The notes: generated from the sequence alone by a model not told the origin. Shown: positions 36,977 to 46,196, counted from the first letter of the stretch. The stretch is 64,000 nt of DNA from Polymorphospora lycopeni (GCF_042237075.1 NZ_JBCGDC010000008.1:1-64000), one strand, 5' to 3'. Program-made: numbers and translations.

Positions 36977-39463
36977 TCACGGCGGCAGCAGGGCGTAGAG
37001 GTCCGCGGACGGTACCGGCCCGTCCGTCGACGCCACCGCCGCCCGCAGCGCCTCCGCGATCCGTATCCCGGTCTGGAACTCCAGCGACCGGTAGTGCGCG
37101 AGGGCCGCCTCGGCCAGTTCCGCGGCCGCCGACCGGTCCGCCCGGCGCAACGCCAACCGGCCCAGGCCGACCAGGGCCAGCCCGGGACCCCAGACGTCGC
37201 CGAGCCGGCGGCAGGTCTCGAGGCCGGACTCGTACAGCCGCCGGGCCCGCCCGTCGTCGGCGCCCGACAACTCGACCGCCTGCGCGATCACCAGCAGCGA
37301 CTCGGTGTCGCCCAGCTCGTCCTGCAGCCGCCGGAACAGATCGCGGCTGCGTTCGGCCAGCCGTTCCGCCTCCGCGTACCGGCCGGTCGCCGTCGCCAGC
37401 AGCGCCTGCGCCGTGTAGACGTCGGCGGTCGCCCGTACGTTCTTCGCCCGCTGGAACAGCCGCAGCGACTCGTCCAGTGCCGGGGCGGCCAGCTCGGTCC
37501 GGCTCTCCTGCACCAGCAGGATGCCCAGGTTCAACAGCGCGGTCGCCACCACCCGCTCGTCGCCGGCCCGCCGGGCGGCGGCCAGTGCCTCGTCGTACGT
37601 GCGGCGGGCCGCCGCCGGATCGTTCGCGTACTGCTGGGACATGGCCAGGTTGCTCAGCGTGCCGGCCAGCCCGACGTCGTCACCGGCCCGCCGCCAGAGC
37701 ACCACCGCCGCCCGGTAGCGGGCCACCACCTCGGCGTGCTCGACGCCGACGTAGTGACCGAGGGCGGCGGCCGCGTTGAGCGCCCGGGCCCGGTGGCGGG
37801 CCAGCGTCGGATCCACCGGATCGGGGTCGCCGGCGGCCAGCGCCTCGTCCAGCCAGCGCCGGCCGTCCGCGATGGCGCCCCGCCCGTACCAGAACCGCCA
37901 CACCGCGCCGGCGATCTGGACGGCCGTCTCCGGCTCGCCGGCAACCCGGACCCGGGCCAGTACCACCGGCAGGTCGTACCGCAGGTGCTCCATGCGGTCC
38001 AGCCAGTGTTCCTGCTCGGCGCCGGCGAGCCCCAGGGCTGCCTGTTCCGCCTCGGCCACCACGTACGCGGTGTGCCGGGCCGCGGTCGAATCCTCCTCAC
38101 CCAGCTCGCGCAACCGTTCGGCGGCGAATTCGCGGACCGCCTCGTACATCGCGAACCGGCCGTCGGCCAGGCTGCTGTGCAGGTGGTGGTCGCCGATCGC
38201 GGCCAGGCCCTCCAGCACGTCGAGATCCGCGTCGCCGCCCGCGCAGACCAGTTCGGCGGCCTCGACCGTGTATCTGGCCGGGAACACGCTGAGCCGGGCG
38301 AGCAGCCGCTGGGCGGGCGGCGGCAGCAGGCCGACGCTCCAGCCGATCGCGGCGGCCAGCGTGCGCTGGCGGTCCGGCGCGTCCCGGGGGCCGGCGGTGA
38401 GCAGGCGGAGCCGGCCGAGCCGGCGGTCCAGCCGGTCGGCGATCACGTCCACCGGGAACAGGCCGACCCGCACCGCGGCCAGCTCGATCGCCAGCGGCAC
38501 GCCGTCGAGCAGCCGGCAGATCCGGGCCACCGTCGCCGCGTTGGCGTCGGTCAGCCGCCAGTCGGACCGGCGGGCGGCGGCGTGCCAGGCGAACAGCCGT
38601 ACGGCCGCGGAGCGGGCCAGCAGCGCGGCGTCCCGGGGCGGGTCGGCGTCCGGCACCGGCAGCGGGTCGAGCCGGTATTCGTGCTCGCCCCGGATGTGCA
38701 GCGCGACCCGGCTGGTGACCAGCACCTTCAGGTTCGGGCAGCGGGCCAGCACGGCGGCGACCGCCGACGCGGCCGACAGGACGTGCTCGAAGTTGTCCAG
38801 CAGCAGCAACAGCCGCCGCTTGCCGAGCACGCCGACGAGTTCGGCGACGTCGCCCCGCCGGATCTCGCCGCCGGCGGCACCGACGAGGTGGGTGACCACG
38901 TCCGCCGGGCCGGAGACGAGGGTGAGGTCCACATCGCACACCCCGTCGGCGAAGTCCGCGCCGACGGTTTCGGCCACCGCGAGCGCCACCCGGGTCTTGC
39001 CGACCCCGCCGGTGCCGGTCAGCGTGACGATCCGTACGTCCTCGCGGGACAGCGTGCCGACCACCGCCCGGCTCTCGTCCTCCCGGCCGATCAGCGGCGT
39101 GGGCGGCGGATGGACCTGGCGGAACGTGACCGGAGAGGGAGCCGGCGTCTCCGGTGCCGCGGTCGCGCCGGCCGGTGTGGGCGGGCCGGGCGGTGTGGGC
39201 GGGCCGGCGCCGGTGGCCGGACGTCCCCGGGCCGTCTCCTCGAAGGCGGTCAGGTCGGTGCCGGTGAGCCGCAGCGCGGCGGCCAGCCGCCGGGCGGTCT
39301 CCCGCTGGGCCGTACGCACCTTGCCACGCTCGATGTCGCTGATCGTGCGTGCCGCGACGCCGGACCGTTCGGCGAGTTCCTCCTGGGTGAGGCGGGCCGC
39401 CCGGCGGACCCGCCGCAACAACCGCCCGAATTCGGCGTCGTGGTCGTGCGCGCGAGTCAACAC
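36977..39463 (-). CDS. XRE-NB-ARC-TPR transcriptional regulator
   Basis: The 828-residue protein combines an XRE helix-turn-helix (about 10-70: LTQEELAERSGVAARTISDI), a Pro-rich linker, an NB-ARC STAND ATPase (P-loop GTGGVGKT at 150-157, Walker B LLLLDN at 220-225, LPLA-like GVPLAIELAA) and C-terminal TPR repeats from about residue 480. STAND regulators of this kind stay off until a ligand reaches the TPR sensor. GTG 39463 is only 3 bases from GGAGG, so the next codon, TTG 39460, may be the true start. It lies directly upstream of the micro-ORFs. Confidence 0.88.
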   Translation of the reverse strand: MLTRAHDHDAEFGRLLRRVRRAARLTQEELAERSGVAARTISDIERGKVRTAQRETARRLAAALRLTGTDLTAFEETARGRPATGAGPPTPPGPPTPAGATAAPETPAPSPVTFRQVHPPPTPLIGREDESRAVVGTLSREDVRIVTLTGTGGVGKTRVALAVAETVGADFADGVCDVDLTLVSGPADVVTHLVGAAGGEIRRGDVAELVGVLGKRRLLLLLDNFEHVLSAASAVAAVLARCPNLKVLVTSRVALHIRGEHEYRLDPLPVPDADPPRDAALLARSAAVRLFAWHAAARRSDWRLTDANAATVARICRLLDGVPLAIELAAVRVGLFPVDVIADRLDRRLGRLRLLTAGPRDAPDRQRTLAAAIGWSVGLLPPPAQRLLARLSVFPARYTVEAAELVCAGGDADLDVLEGLAAIGDHHLHSSLADGRFAMYEAVREFAAERLRELGEEDSTAARHTAYVVAEAEQAALGLAGAEQEHWLDRMEHLRYDLPVVLARVRVAGEPETAVQIAGAVWRFWYGRGAIADGRRWLDEALAAGDPDPVDPTLARHRARALNAAAALGHYVGVEHAEVVARYRAAVVLWRRAGDDVGLAGTLSNLAMSQQYANDPAAARRTYDEALAAARRAGDERVVATALLNLGILLVQESRTELAAPALDESLRLFQRAKNVRATADVYTAQALLATATGRYAEAERLAERSRDLFRRLQDELGDTESLLVIAQAVELSGADDGRARRLYESGLETCRRLGDVWGPGLALVGLGRLALRRADRSAAAELAEAALAHYRSLEFQTGIRIAEALRAAVASTDGPVPSADLYALLPP

Positions 39464-39673
39464 CTACCTCCGGGGCGGCGAACCACGCTGCGTCGCGTCT
39501 TGGTGGCATGTCGTGCGCAGTCACCGTAGACCGGTGGATCGCCGCGCCGGAAGATCGGCCACTGTCGCCTTTCGTACAACGCGCCGCGCCCGACCGGTCC
39601 GGTGTGGACCGTCGGCGACGGCCGGGCGGCGGGTCGGTGCCGGCGCGGGCCGGCGTCGACGAACCCGGTCGAT

Positions 39674-40006
39674 CTACTGGCGGTCGGTGCCGGTGAACCT
39701 CTCGACGGGCGTCCGGCGTCCGGCGCGGAACGCCTCCAGCGCCCGGTGCGGCGGGATCGCCGATGCGGCGAACAGCACGCTCCCGTCGGCGGCGACGTAG
39801 ATCGAGCCGCCGCCGCGGACCGGTTGGAACACGACCACGCCCTCGTCGCCGGCCAGCAGCCGGTACCCGAGTTCGGCGCCGGGGGCGATCCGGCGGAAGA
39901 GTTCGGTGCCCCGGTCGATCAGGCGCTGCTGCGCCGCCGTCGGGACCCGCCCGGCGGCGGCCGGTGCGGAGCCGGCGGGGCGGTCGTCGTGGGGTTGCCC
40001 GCTCAT
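39674..40006 (-). CDS. Small protein of unknown function
   Basis: The 110-residue product has a disordered N-terminus and a compact beta-rich C-terminal half (GYRLLAGDEGVVVFQPVRGG, SIYVAADGSVLFAAS). GGAGGACC 9 bases upstream supports ATG 40006. No family is recognised. It faces the hemerythrin-esterase gene across a shared promoter region. Confidence 0.6.
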   Translation of the reverse strand: MSGQPHDDRPAGSAPAAAGRVPTAAQQRLIDRGTELFRRIAPGAELGYRLLAGDEGVVVFQPVRGGGSIYVAADGSVLFAASAIPPHRALEAFRAGRRTPVERFTGTDRQ

Positions 40007-40098
40007 CGTCCGGTCCTCCGGTCTGGCTCGGCCGCGTCGGCGCCCGCGCGGGCGCCCGGGGAGCCACGGTACGCGGTGCGGGCCGGGCCGCCGAAGTG

Positions 40099-40130
40099 GC
40101 CGGGTGGCCATCCGTTCGATCGGCCACCCG
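40099..40130. promoter_or_regulatory. 10-bp inverted repeat in divergent promoter region
   Basis: CCGGGTGGCC (40099-40108) and GGCCACCCGG (40121-40130) are perfectly complementary with a 12-base spacer. It sits immediately upstream of the sigma-B-like promoter and may be an operator. Confidence 0.4.
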
Positions 40131-40133
40131 GTA

Positions 40134-40158
40134 TGAGTGCCGTCGGGCGCCCCGGGTA
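40134..40158 (+). promoter_or_regulatory. Sigma-B-like stress promoter
   Basis: GAGT (40134-40137) and GGGTAT (40153-40158) are separated by 15 bases, matching the actinobacterial sigma-B pattern GNNT-N14-16-GGGTA(C/T). The start of transcription would be near 40165, giving a leader of about 50 bases before ATG 40217. Confidence 0.5.
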
Positions 40159-40216
40159 TGCCGACGCCAGACGGCGGCGCCGGCCGGCGTCTCTCCGCCG
40201 AGGTCAGGAGCTTGAG

Positions 40217-41785
40217 ATGGCGCTGTCGTACGAAACGTTGCCCGGGGACGTCGACCACCTCATAGCCGACGACCACGCGGTGGTGGAGCGCCAGTTCCAG
40301 CACCTGGAGGCCGGCCGGGGCGACCGCCGGGTGCTCGTCGACCAGGTGTCGTTCGAACTGGCGCTGCACGCCGACGCCGAGGAGATCGTCGTCTACCCGG
40401 CGATGGCCGCGGCCGGCGAACCCGACGAGTCCGAACACGCCCGCCAGGAGCACCACGAGATGAAGGAACTCCTGGTGAAGCTGCACGACAGCCAACCGGG
40501 CGAAGCCGGGTTCGAGCAGACCCTGGCGACCCTGATCGCCGCCGTACGGCACCACGTGGCGGAGGAGGAGAGGGAGTTCCTGCCCCGTCTGCGGCAGTTG
40601 GTCGGCGCCGACCGGATGGCCGGAATGGGCAAGGAGTTCCTGGCCGCCAAACGGACCGCGCCGACGTACCCGCACCCGAAGGCACCGTCGAGCCGGGCCG
40701 GACACAAGCTCGCCGACCCGGCCGCCCTCGTGGTCGACAAGGTACGCGACATGGCGTCCGGCCGGATCAAGCACCTGGCGACCGACCCGTCCGGGCACCT
40801 CGACCCGCAGGCGCAACGGATCCTCGACGCCTTCTCCGGGCTGAAGCCGCAGCCGTTCGAGATCCTCACCCCGGACCAGGCCCGGGAACAGCCCACCCCG
40901 TTCGACGCCGTCCGGCGGATCCTCGCCGAGGACGGCAGGTCGACCGACCCCGAACCCGTCGGCTCGGTCGAGAACGTCACGATCCCCGGCCCCGGCGGCG
41001 ACCTGCCGGTGCGGATCTACAAGCCGCGGGACGCCACCGGCCCGGTGCCGGTCGTCGTCTGGATCCACGGCGGCGGCTGGGTGCTGTTCACCGTCGACTC
41101 GTACGACGCCTCGTGCCGCGGCCTGGTCAACAAGACCGGCGCGATCGTCGTGTCACCGGAGTACCGCCGCGCTCCCGAACACGTCTTCCCGGCCGCCCAC
41201 GACGACGTGCTGGCGACCTTCCGGTGGGTACGCGCCAACGCCGGCCTGATCGGCGGCGACCCCGACCGCGTCGCCATCGGCGGCGAGTCGGTCGGCGGCA
41301 ACATGGCCGCGGCCACCTGCTGGCAGCTCAAGCAGGCCGGCGAGCCGCTGCCGGTGGCGCAGGTGCTGGTGTATCCGCTGACCACCGGCGAACAGTTCGG
41401 CGACTCGATGACCGACGCCGCGGACGCCCGCCCGCTCAACCGGCCGCTGCTGTCGTGGATGGCGATGCACGCCTTCGAGGGAGTGCCCGACGGCGCCAGG
41501 GACCCCCGGGTCGACCTGCTCTCGCTCGACGCCACACAGCTGAAGGGCCTGCCCCCGGCGCTGGTCATCACCGACGAGCGGGACGTGCTGCGCAGCCAGG
41601 GTGAGGAGTTCGCCCGTCATCTTCAGGCGGCGGGCGTCCCGACCACGCTGACCTGCTACGACGGGGTCATGCACGAGTTCTTCGGCGCCGCCGCGGTGCT
41701 CGACAAGGCCCAGCGGGCCCAACAGGAGGCCGCGCAGCACCTGCGCGAGTCCTTCCAGACCGGCATACCGGCCTACGCCGGCTGA
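40217..41785 (+). CDS. Hemerythrin domain fused to alpha/beta hydrolase (esterase)
   Basis: The 522-residue protein joins a hemerythrin-like four-helix bundle (residues 10-130; candidate di-iron ligands His20, His51, Glu55, His80, His112/113, Glu117) to a hormone-sensitive-lipase-type hydrolase (about 255-515; oxyanion HGGGW 284-288, nucleophile elbow GESVGG with Ser358, a DERD acid segment and MHEFFG for the His). A linker of about 100 residues joins them. Hemerythrin domains sense oxygen, NO or iron, so the esterase may be redox-gated. GTCAGGAG is 6 bases before ATG. A sigma-B-like promoter lies upstream. Confidence 0.85.
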   Translation: MALSYETLPGDVDHLIADDHAVVERQFQHLEAGRGDRRVLVDQVSFELALHADAEEIVVYPAMAAAGEPDESEHARQEHHEMKELLVKLHDSQPGEAGFEQTLATLIAAVRHHVAEEEREFLPRLRQLVGADRMAGMGKEFLAAKRTAPTYPHPKAPSSRAGHKLADPAALVVDKVRDMASGRIKHLATDPSGHLDPQAQRILDAFSGLKPQPFEILTPDQAREQPTPFDAVRRILAEDGRSTDPEPVGSVENVTIPGPGGDLPVRIYKPRDATGPVPVVVWIHGGGWVLFTVDSYDASCRGLVNKTGAIVVSPEYRRAPEHVFPAAHDDVLATFRWVRANAGLIGGDPDRVAIGGESVGGNMAAATCWQLKQAGEPLPVAQVLVYPLTTGEQFGDSMTDAADARPLNRPLLSWMAMHAFEGVPDGARDPRVDLLSLDATQLKGLPPALVITDERDVLRSQGEEFARHLQAAGVPTTLTCYDGVMHEFFGAAAVLDKAQRAQQEAAQHLRESFQTGIPAYAG

Positions 41786-41787
41786 CC

Positions 41788-41808
41788 GCCGGCGGTTCAA
41801 CCGCCGGC
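41788..41808 (+). terminator. Hairpin after the hemerythrin-esterase gene
   Basis: GCCGGCGGTT and AACCGCCGGC form 10-bp arms with a tiny loop, 3 bases after the stop at 41785. Confidence 0.6.
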
Positions 41809-41867
41809 AGTGCCGCCCGCTCAGCTGCCGGCCGTGCCGCCCGCCCCTTCGCCGGCTGTCCCTCCGC

Positions 41868-42899
41868 TCAGTCGCCGGCCACTTCGCCCGCGCCGATCGT
41901 CCCGAACGCCGTCGCGATCCGGTCCCGGTCGGCGCCGGCCGCCAGCAGCAGGTGCAGCAGGACACGCGCCTTGTAGCAGTCGAGCGTGCCGGCGGCGACG
42001 AGCCCACGCGACAGCAGGTCGGACTCCGAGCCGGGAAAGCCGTACGTGGCGGTCAGGACCGGACCCGCGCCGACCCGGGAGGCCAGCACCACCGGCATCC
42101 CGGCCGCCAGTTCGCCCAGGACGGCCACGGTGGCGGCCGGCACGTGGCCGACCCCGAAGCCGGCGACCACCAGCCCGTCCAGCCCCGAACCGGCCCGGCG
42201 CAGGGTCGCACCGTCGTCGCCGAGCACCACCGGCAGTACGGCCGTACGCACCGCCCCCGGGTCGCGTACCTGGAGGTCGAGCGGATGCCGGGCCGGGCGG
42301 GCGAGGACGCGGGCCCGCCCCTCGGCCACCAGGCCGACCGGCCCGATGTCGGGGGAGCGGAAGGCGGCGGGCGCGGTGGTGTGTGTCTTGCGCACCCAGC
42401 GGGCCGCGTGGATCTCGTCGCCGAGCACGACCAGGCAGCCTATCCGCCGGCTGGCCGGCGCGGCGGCGACCGTCACCGCCGCCAGCAGGTTCGCCGGACC
42501 GTCGGCGCCGGCCAGGGTCGGGTTGCGCATCGCACCGGTGACCACCAGCGGCGCGTCGTACGGCCACAGCAGGTCCAGCGCGTACGACGTCTCCTCGATC
42601 GTGTCCGTGCCCTGGGTAACCACCACCCCGTCGGCCCCGCCGGCCACCTCGCGCCCGGCGGCGGTGACGAGGGCGAGCAGGTCGTCGAAGCCGAGCGAGG
42701 CACCGGGCAGCCGGCGGAAGTCGTGCACGTCGAGCGTCACGCCCGTCGTCGCCAGGGCCGGCACGGCCGCGACGAGATCGGCGGCGGTCAGGGTCGGCAC
42801 CACGCCGCCGGCCGGGCCGCCGGTCATGGCGATCGTGCCGCCCAGCGAGAAGACCGCCACCCGACGGCCCACGGCCGGCGGGTCAGCGTACGGCGGCAC
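41868..42899 (-). CDS. L-asparaginase family protein
   Basis: The 343-residue enzyme hydrolyses Asn to Asp and ammonia. It has the nucleophile signature near the N-terminus (VAVFSLGGTIAMTG, first Thr) and the second catalytic block (DGVVVTQGTDTIEETSYALD). Length and motifs match bacterial type I/II asparaginases with no signal peptide, so it is cytosolic. GTG 42899 overlaps the end of the upstream NUDIX gene by 17 bases; an internal GTG near 42870 is a possible shorter start. Confidence 0.9.
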   Translation of the reverse strand: MPPYADPPAVGRRVAVFSLGGTIAMTGGPAGGVVPTLTAADLVAAVPALATTGVTLDVHDFRRLPGASLGFDDLLALVTAAGREVAGGADGVVVTQGTDTIEETSYALDLLWPYDAPLVVTGAMRNPTLAGADGPANLLAAVTVAAAPASRRIGCLVVLGDEIHAARWVRKTHTTAPAAFRSPDIGPVGLVAEGRARVLARPARHPLDLQVRDPGAVRTAVLPVVLGDDGATLRRAGSGLDGLVVAGFGVGHVPAATVAVLGELAAGMPVVLASRVGAGPVLTATYGFPGSESDLLSRGLVAAGTLDCYKARVLLHLLLAAGADRDRIATAFGTIGAGEVAGD

Positions 42900-43431
42900 G
42901 GAGCATCGCGTTGCGGACGACCCGTCGCGTGTCGCTTCCCAGCGGTGCCGGCAGCGCGTCCGGCCGGAACCATCCGAGCGCGTGCGACTCCGCGCTCACC
43001 TGCTCGACCGCGTCCCGCGGCGCGTGGACCGCGAAGATCACGTCGTGGTGGTCGAGCCGCCGCCCGGCGCAGTTGACCACCTGGTGGATGTCCACGTCCA
43101 CCGGCACCGGATCAACGATGAGCCCGGCGATGCCGCTCTCCTCGGTCGCCTCCCGCAACGCGGCGGCGGCCAGCGACGCGTCACCCGCCTCCAGATGCCC
43201 ACCCAGTTGCACCCAGACGTCGAACTTGCCGTGCAGGCACAGCAGCACCCGGCGCCGGTCGTGGGAAAGGATGATCACACTGGCGGTGACGTGGCCGCCG
43301 TCGTGGTCCCGCCACATCACCTCGGGGCCGCTCTCCAGCAGCTTCATCGTCAGCCGCCAGTCGTCCGCGCCGTCCGGCGTCGGCGTCCAGTTCCGCAGGG
43401 TCTCCAGGGCGTCACGGTGCAGCAGGCTCAC
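42883..43431 (-). CDS. NUDIX hydrolase
   Basis: The 182-residue enzyme carries a Nudix box at GGHLEAGDASLAAAALREAT followed by EESG. The spacing is one residue longer than the classic box and the first Glu is Asp, a variant common in actinobacterial members. It should split a nucleoside diphosphate-X substrate. GTG 43431 has only a weak GGGTGG site. It is the first gene of a two-gene unit with asparaginase. Confidence 0.85.
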   Translation of the reverse strand: MSLLHRDALETLRNWTPTPDGADDWRLTMKLLESGPEVMWRDHDGGHVTASVIILSHDRRRVLLCLHGKFDVWVQLGGHLEAGDASLAAAALREATEESGIAGLIVDPVPVDVDIHQVVNCAGRRLDHHDVIFAVHAPRDAVEQVSAESHALGWFRPDALPAPLGSDTRRVVRNAMLRAAVR

Positions 43432-43587
43432 CCGGCCACCCTAGTGCCCGGCTGTTCGCCGACCGGCCGGCCGCGCCGGTATCGCCACGAGGGGCGGGCA
43501 GGTGCGACCGGCAGGGCCGCGACGTGGCCGGGCACGGCTGGCCAGCCAGGGCGCGATCGGACCGCGACCCCGCCGTACGCTGAACCG

Positions 43588-44670
43588 ATGACCGCGCCGG
43601 AGGAGACGCGGCCCCGGGTCGTCGCGGTCGTCGGCTATCCGGGCGCCGAACTGCTCGACATCGCCTGCCTCACCACGACGTTCGACTACGCCAACCGGGG
43701 CGCCACCCCCGCCTACGAGGTCGTCACCGTCACGCCGGCCGGGAAACCGATCAGGTGCCAGTCCGGGCTGACGCTGCACGCCCAGGCCGCCGTCGAGCGG
43801 CTGCGCGGCCCGATCGACACGATGATCATCTCTGGGGGCGAGGGACACCTGGCCGCCGCGGACAACCCGCGACTCGTCGCCCACGTCCGGCGGCTCGCCC
43901 GCGAGACCCGCCGGGTCGCCTCGGTCTGCACCGGATCGTCCGTGCTCGCCGCCGCCGGGCTGCTCGACGGTCGCCGCGTCACCACCCACTGGCTGTTCGC
44001 CGACCTGCTCGCCACCCTGCACCCCGCCGTACGGGTCGACCCGACCCCGATCTGGATCCGCGACGGCGACGTGACCACCGCCGCCGGGGTCACCAGCGCA
44101 CTCGACCTGGCGCTGGCCTTCGTCGAGGAGGACCACGGACCGGAACTGGCCCGCCACGTCGCCCGCGCCCTGGTGACGTATCTGCAACGGCCCGGCAACC
44201 AGGCCCAGGTGAGCATGTTCGTCGCCGCGCCGGCACCCGACGACGCCGTGGTCCGCGACCTGGTCGCGGCGATCCGGGACGCGCCCGACGCGGACCTCGG
44301 CCTCACCGCGCTCGCCGCCCGGGCCGCGGTCAGCGAGCGGCACCTCACGCGGCTGTTCGTCGCCCACACGGGGCAGACCCCGGCCCGCTTCGTACGCGGT
44401 GTGCGGACCGAGGCCGCCGCACAGCTTCTCGTCTCCAGCCGGCTGCCGCTGGCCCGCATCGCCGTCCGCTGTGGCTTCACCTCCGCCGAGGCGCTACGCC
44501 AGGCCTTCGTCGACCGGTACGGGGTCACCCCGTCGCGTTACCGTGCCGCGTACAGCACCACGTCCATCGGCCGGCAATCCCTGGCCGGCCGGGGCTCAGC
44601 CGACGGCGGCGAGGACCAGGAAACCGAGACCCAGCGGTACGTCCAGCAGGACGCAGAACTCCGCCAGTGA
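43588..44670 (+). CDS. GlxA-type regulator (DJ-1/PfpI domain plus AraC helix-turn-helix)
   Basis: The 360-residue protein has a DJ-1/PfpI-like domain (residues 10 to about 200, with VCTGSSVLAAAGLLDGRRVT) and an AraC double helix-turn-helix at the end (LGLTALAARAAVSERHLTRL; LARIAVRCGFTSAEALRQAF). Such regulators sense small nitrogenous ligands. The last 25 residues are a polar tail that overlaps the convergent membrane protein gene by 75 bases, an unusually long overlap. Confidence 0.9.
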   Translation: MTAPEETRPRVVAVVGYPGAELLDIACLTTTFDYANRGATPAYEVVTVTPAGKPIRCQSGLTLHAQAAVERLRGPIDTMIISGGEGHLAAADNPRLVAHVRRLARETRRVASVCTGSSVLAAAGLLDGRRVTTHWLFADLLATLHPAVRVDPTPIWIRDGDVTTAAGVTSALDLALAFVEEDHGPELARHVARALVTYLQRPGNQAQVSMFVAAPAPDDAVVRDLVAAIRDAPDADLGLTALAARAAVSERHLTRLFVAHTGQTPARFVRGVRTEAAAQLLVSSRLPLARIAVRCGFTSAEALRQAFVDRYGVTPSRYRAAYSTTSIGRQSLAGRGSADGGEDQETETQRYVQQDAELRQ

Positions 44671-45180
44671 CCGTGGCACCACCTGGTCGCGCCGGTAGTG
44701 GATCACGTCCCAGACGCCGTGTGCCGTCAGCACCAGCCCGGCCAGCACCAGCCCGACCTGCGGGGCGAGGAAGAGCGCGGCGACCGCGAGCCCGCCGTAC
44801 CCCAACAGGGCCAGGGCCTGTGCGGTCAGCGGCGGACGCGGAACCCCGCCGACCAGGCCGACCACGACCAGGGCACCGGCGACGACGGCCAGGCCGCTCC
44901 ACCACGGCAGGCCGGCCAGCTCACTCACGACGATCACCACCGGGGCGGCGCCGACACCGGCCCAGCCCATCCACGGCCGGTCGAACGCGGCGGCACCGAG
45001 GTAGCACAGGGCGGCGACGCTGACGATGACCGACAGGGTCTCCCGGTTGGCGCCGGTCGCCAGCATCATCGTGGCCGCCGCCAGGCCGAGCACACTCGGC
45101 CAGCGGTGCAGCACCGCCGACCAACGCGCGGCGCCGGCCCGGGTACCGGCCGACACCGTGGAGTTCACAGAGGTATCCAT
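44596..45180 (-). CDS. Six-helix membrane protein of unknown function
   Basis: The 194-residue protein has about six hydrophobic segments (VLGLAAATMMLATGANRETL; APVVIVVSELAGLPWW; LALLGYGGLAVAALFLA) and a C-terminal HGVWDVIHYRRDQVV segment with paired His that may bind a cofactor. No family is recognised. ATG 45180 has AGAGG upstream on the minus strand (rc of 45171-45180). Its 3' end runs under the GlxA gene. Confidence 0.65.
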   Translation of the reverse strand: MDTSVNSTVSAGTRAGAARWSAVLHRWPSVLGLAAATMMLATGANRETLSVIVSVAALCYLGAAAFDRPWMGWAGVGAAPVVIVVSELAGLPWWSGLAVVAGALVVVGLVGGVPRPPLTAQALALLGYGGLAVAALFLAPQVGLVLAGLVLTAHGVWDVIHYRRDQVVPRSLAEFCVLLDVPLGLGFLVLAAVG

Positions 45181-45360
45181 GCCCCCGACGGTGCCGTGGG
45201 CACGGCGCCGGAACGAGCCCGGGACGTCGACACGTCCGAATTCCTGGGGTACGTGTCCGTGCCACCGCCCTCGGGCCGCCCGGACCCTGGCCCGTGTTTC
45301 GTAAGTGCCCGTTGACTGGCCGGCGTGGCGGTGGTCGACAACTGAAGAGGTCTCCGGAAG

Positions 45361-45711
45361 GTCGGGTACATCGCGACGGCGGCGGCCGGCCCCGCACCCG
45401 ACCCGACCTGGTCCTGGCCGACAAGGCATACGCCAGCAGCGCAACCGTGGCTACGCCCGCCGCCGCGGGATCAAGCTCTGCATCCCCCGCAAGACCGACC
45501 AGGACGCACACCGCATGGCCAAGGTGGCCAAAGGCGGACGGCCACCCGCCTTCGACCCCAAGATCTACCGGCAGAGACCCGCCGTCGAGTGCGGCATCAG
45601 CCAGCTCAAGCAACACCGCGCCATGGCCACCAGGTACGACAAATTCGCCGTCCGCTACGAAGCCACCGTCCCCATCGCCATCAACAACCAGTGGCTCCGC
45701 ACCTTAGGGTT
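45361..45711 (+). pseudogene. IS5-type transposase remnant
   Basis: Two frames together read GRPRTRPDLVLADKAYAS, then after a frameshift near 45435 RGYARRRGIKLCIPRKTDQD and IYRQRPAVECGISQLKQHRA, ATRYDKFAVRYEAT. This is the C-terminal half of an IS5/IS1182-type DDE transposase including the E-block. The N-terminal half is absent. It is the first of three transposase fragments in this stretch. Confidence 0.8.
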
Positions 45712-45857
45712 CATCCCAGCTGGTTGTTCTTGCCGAGTCGGCGGTAGCGCAGTAGGGCGCAGCCGAGGTCGGCGAAGGCCTGGAAGTGGTCGGCTTTGCG
45801 TTCGTAGCGGCGTACGAGTCGGCGGTTGTTCTGTAGCCAGGCCAGGCAGGCCACCCA
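45711..45857 (-). pseudogene. C-terminal transposase fragment (IS5 group)
   Basis: The minus strand reads ACLAWLQNNRRLVRRYERKA then DHFQAFADLGCALLRYRRLG and ends at TGA 45711. This is the end of an IS5-group transposase of a different subfamily from the neighbouring remnant. Its upstream part is replaced by a 61-bp palindromic repeat starting at 45859. Confidence 0.8.
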
Positions 45858-45858
45858 A

Positions 45859-45919
45859 GTTGATCTGGGCGCCAGCCACCTGACCGGCGACGGATAAGGT
45901 GGCTGGCGCCCAGATCAAC
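45859..45919. repeat. 61-bp palindromic repeat, copy 1
   Basis: Perfect 23-bp arms (45859-45881 and 45897-45919) flank a 15-base loop. The outer part GTTGATCTGGGCG is shared with copies at 45994 and 63893, but the inner stem (CCAGCCACCT) differs while remaining fully paired. No target-site duplication is evident. Confidence 0.85.
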
Positions 45920-45993
45920 AACGGAACGACGCGGCAGACCCACCTTGACCCTTGGTCGACGACCCGGCCGCAGGATCACAGGGCCGGAAGGTA

Positions 45994-46054
45994 GTTGATC
46001 TGAGCAGCAGGGACCCTATCCGCGCGGGATAAGGTCCCTCCCGCCCAGATCGAC
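45994..46054. repeat. 61-bp palindromic repeat, copy 2 (degenerate)
   Basis: This copy has the same 61-bp length and the same right arm as copy 3 (ATAAGGTCCCTCCCGCCC), but its left arm has several mismatches (GAGCAGCAGGGACC). It lies 74 bases from copy 1, between transposase remnants. Confidence 0.75.
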
Positions 46055-46196
46055 GGATGCAGGCCCCCGTGTGGACGACCGGATCCACGAATACGAGCTG
46101 ACGAGCGAAGGGCCGGTCCTCGTCGGCAAGGCAGGGCACCATGGGCACGCCTGGCGCGCGGCGGCCGGCGAGGACGCCGATCCCCGGGGCAGCAGC

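Noticed and set aside
36485..39529. A 1,014-codon open frame on the plus strand.
   Set aside because: It is the antisense of the NB-ARC-TPR regulator, is dominated by Arg, Gly and Pro runs without any domain, and has no ribosome site; a GC-skew artefact.
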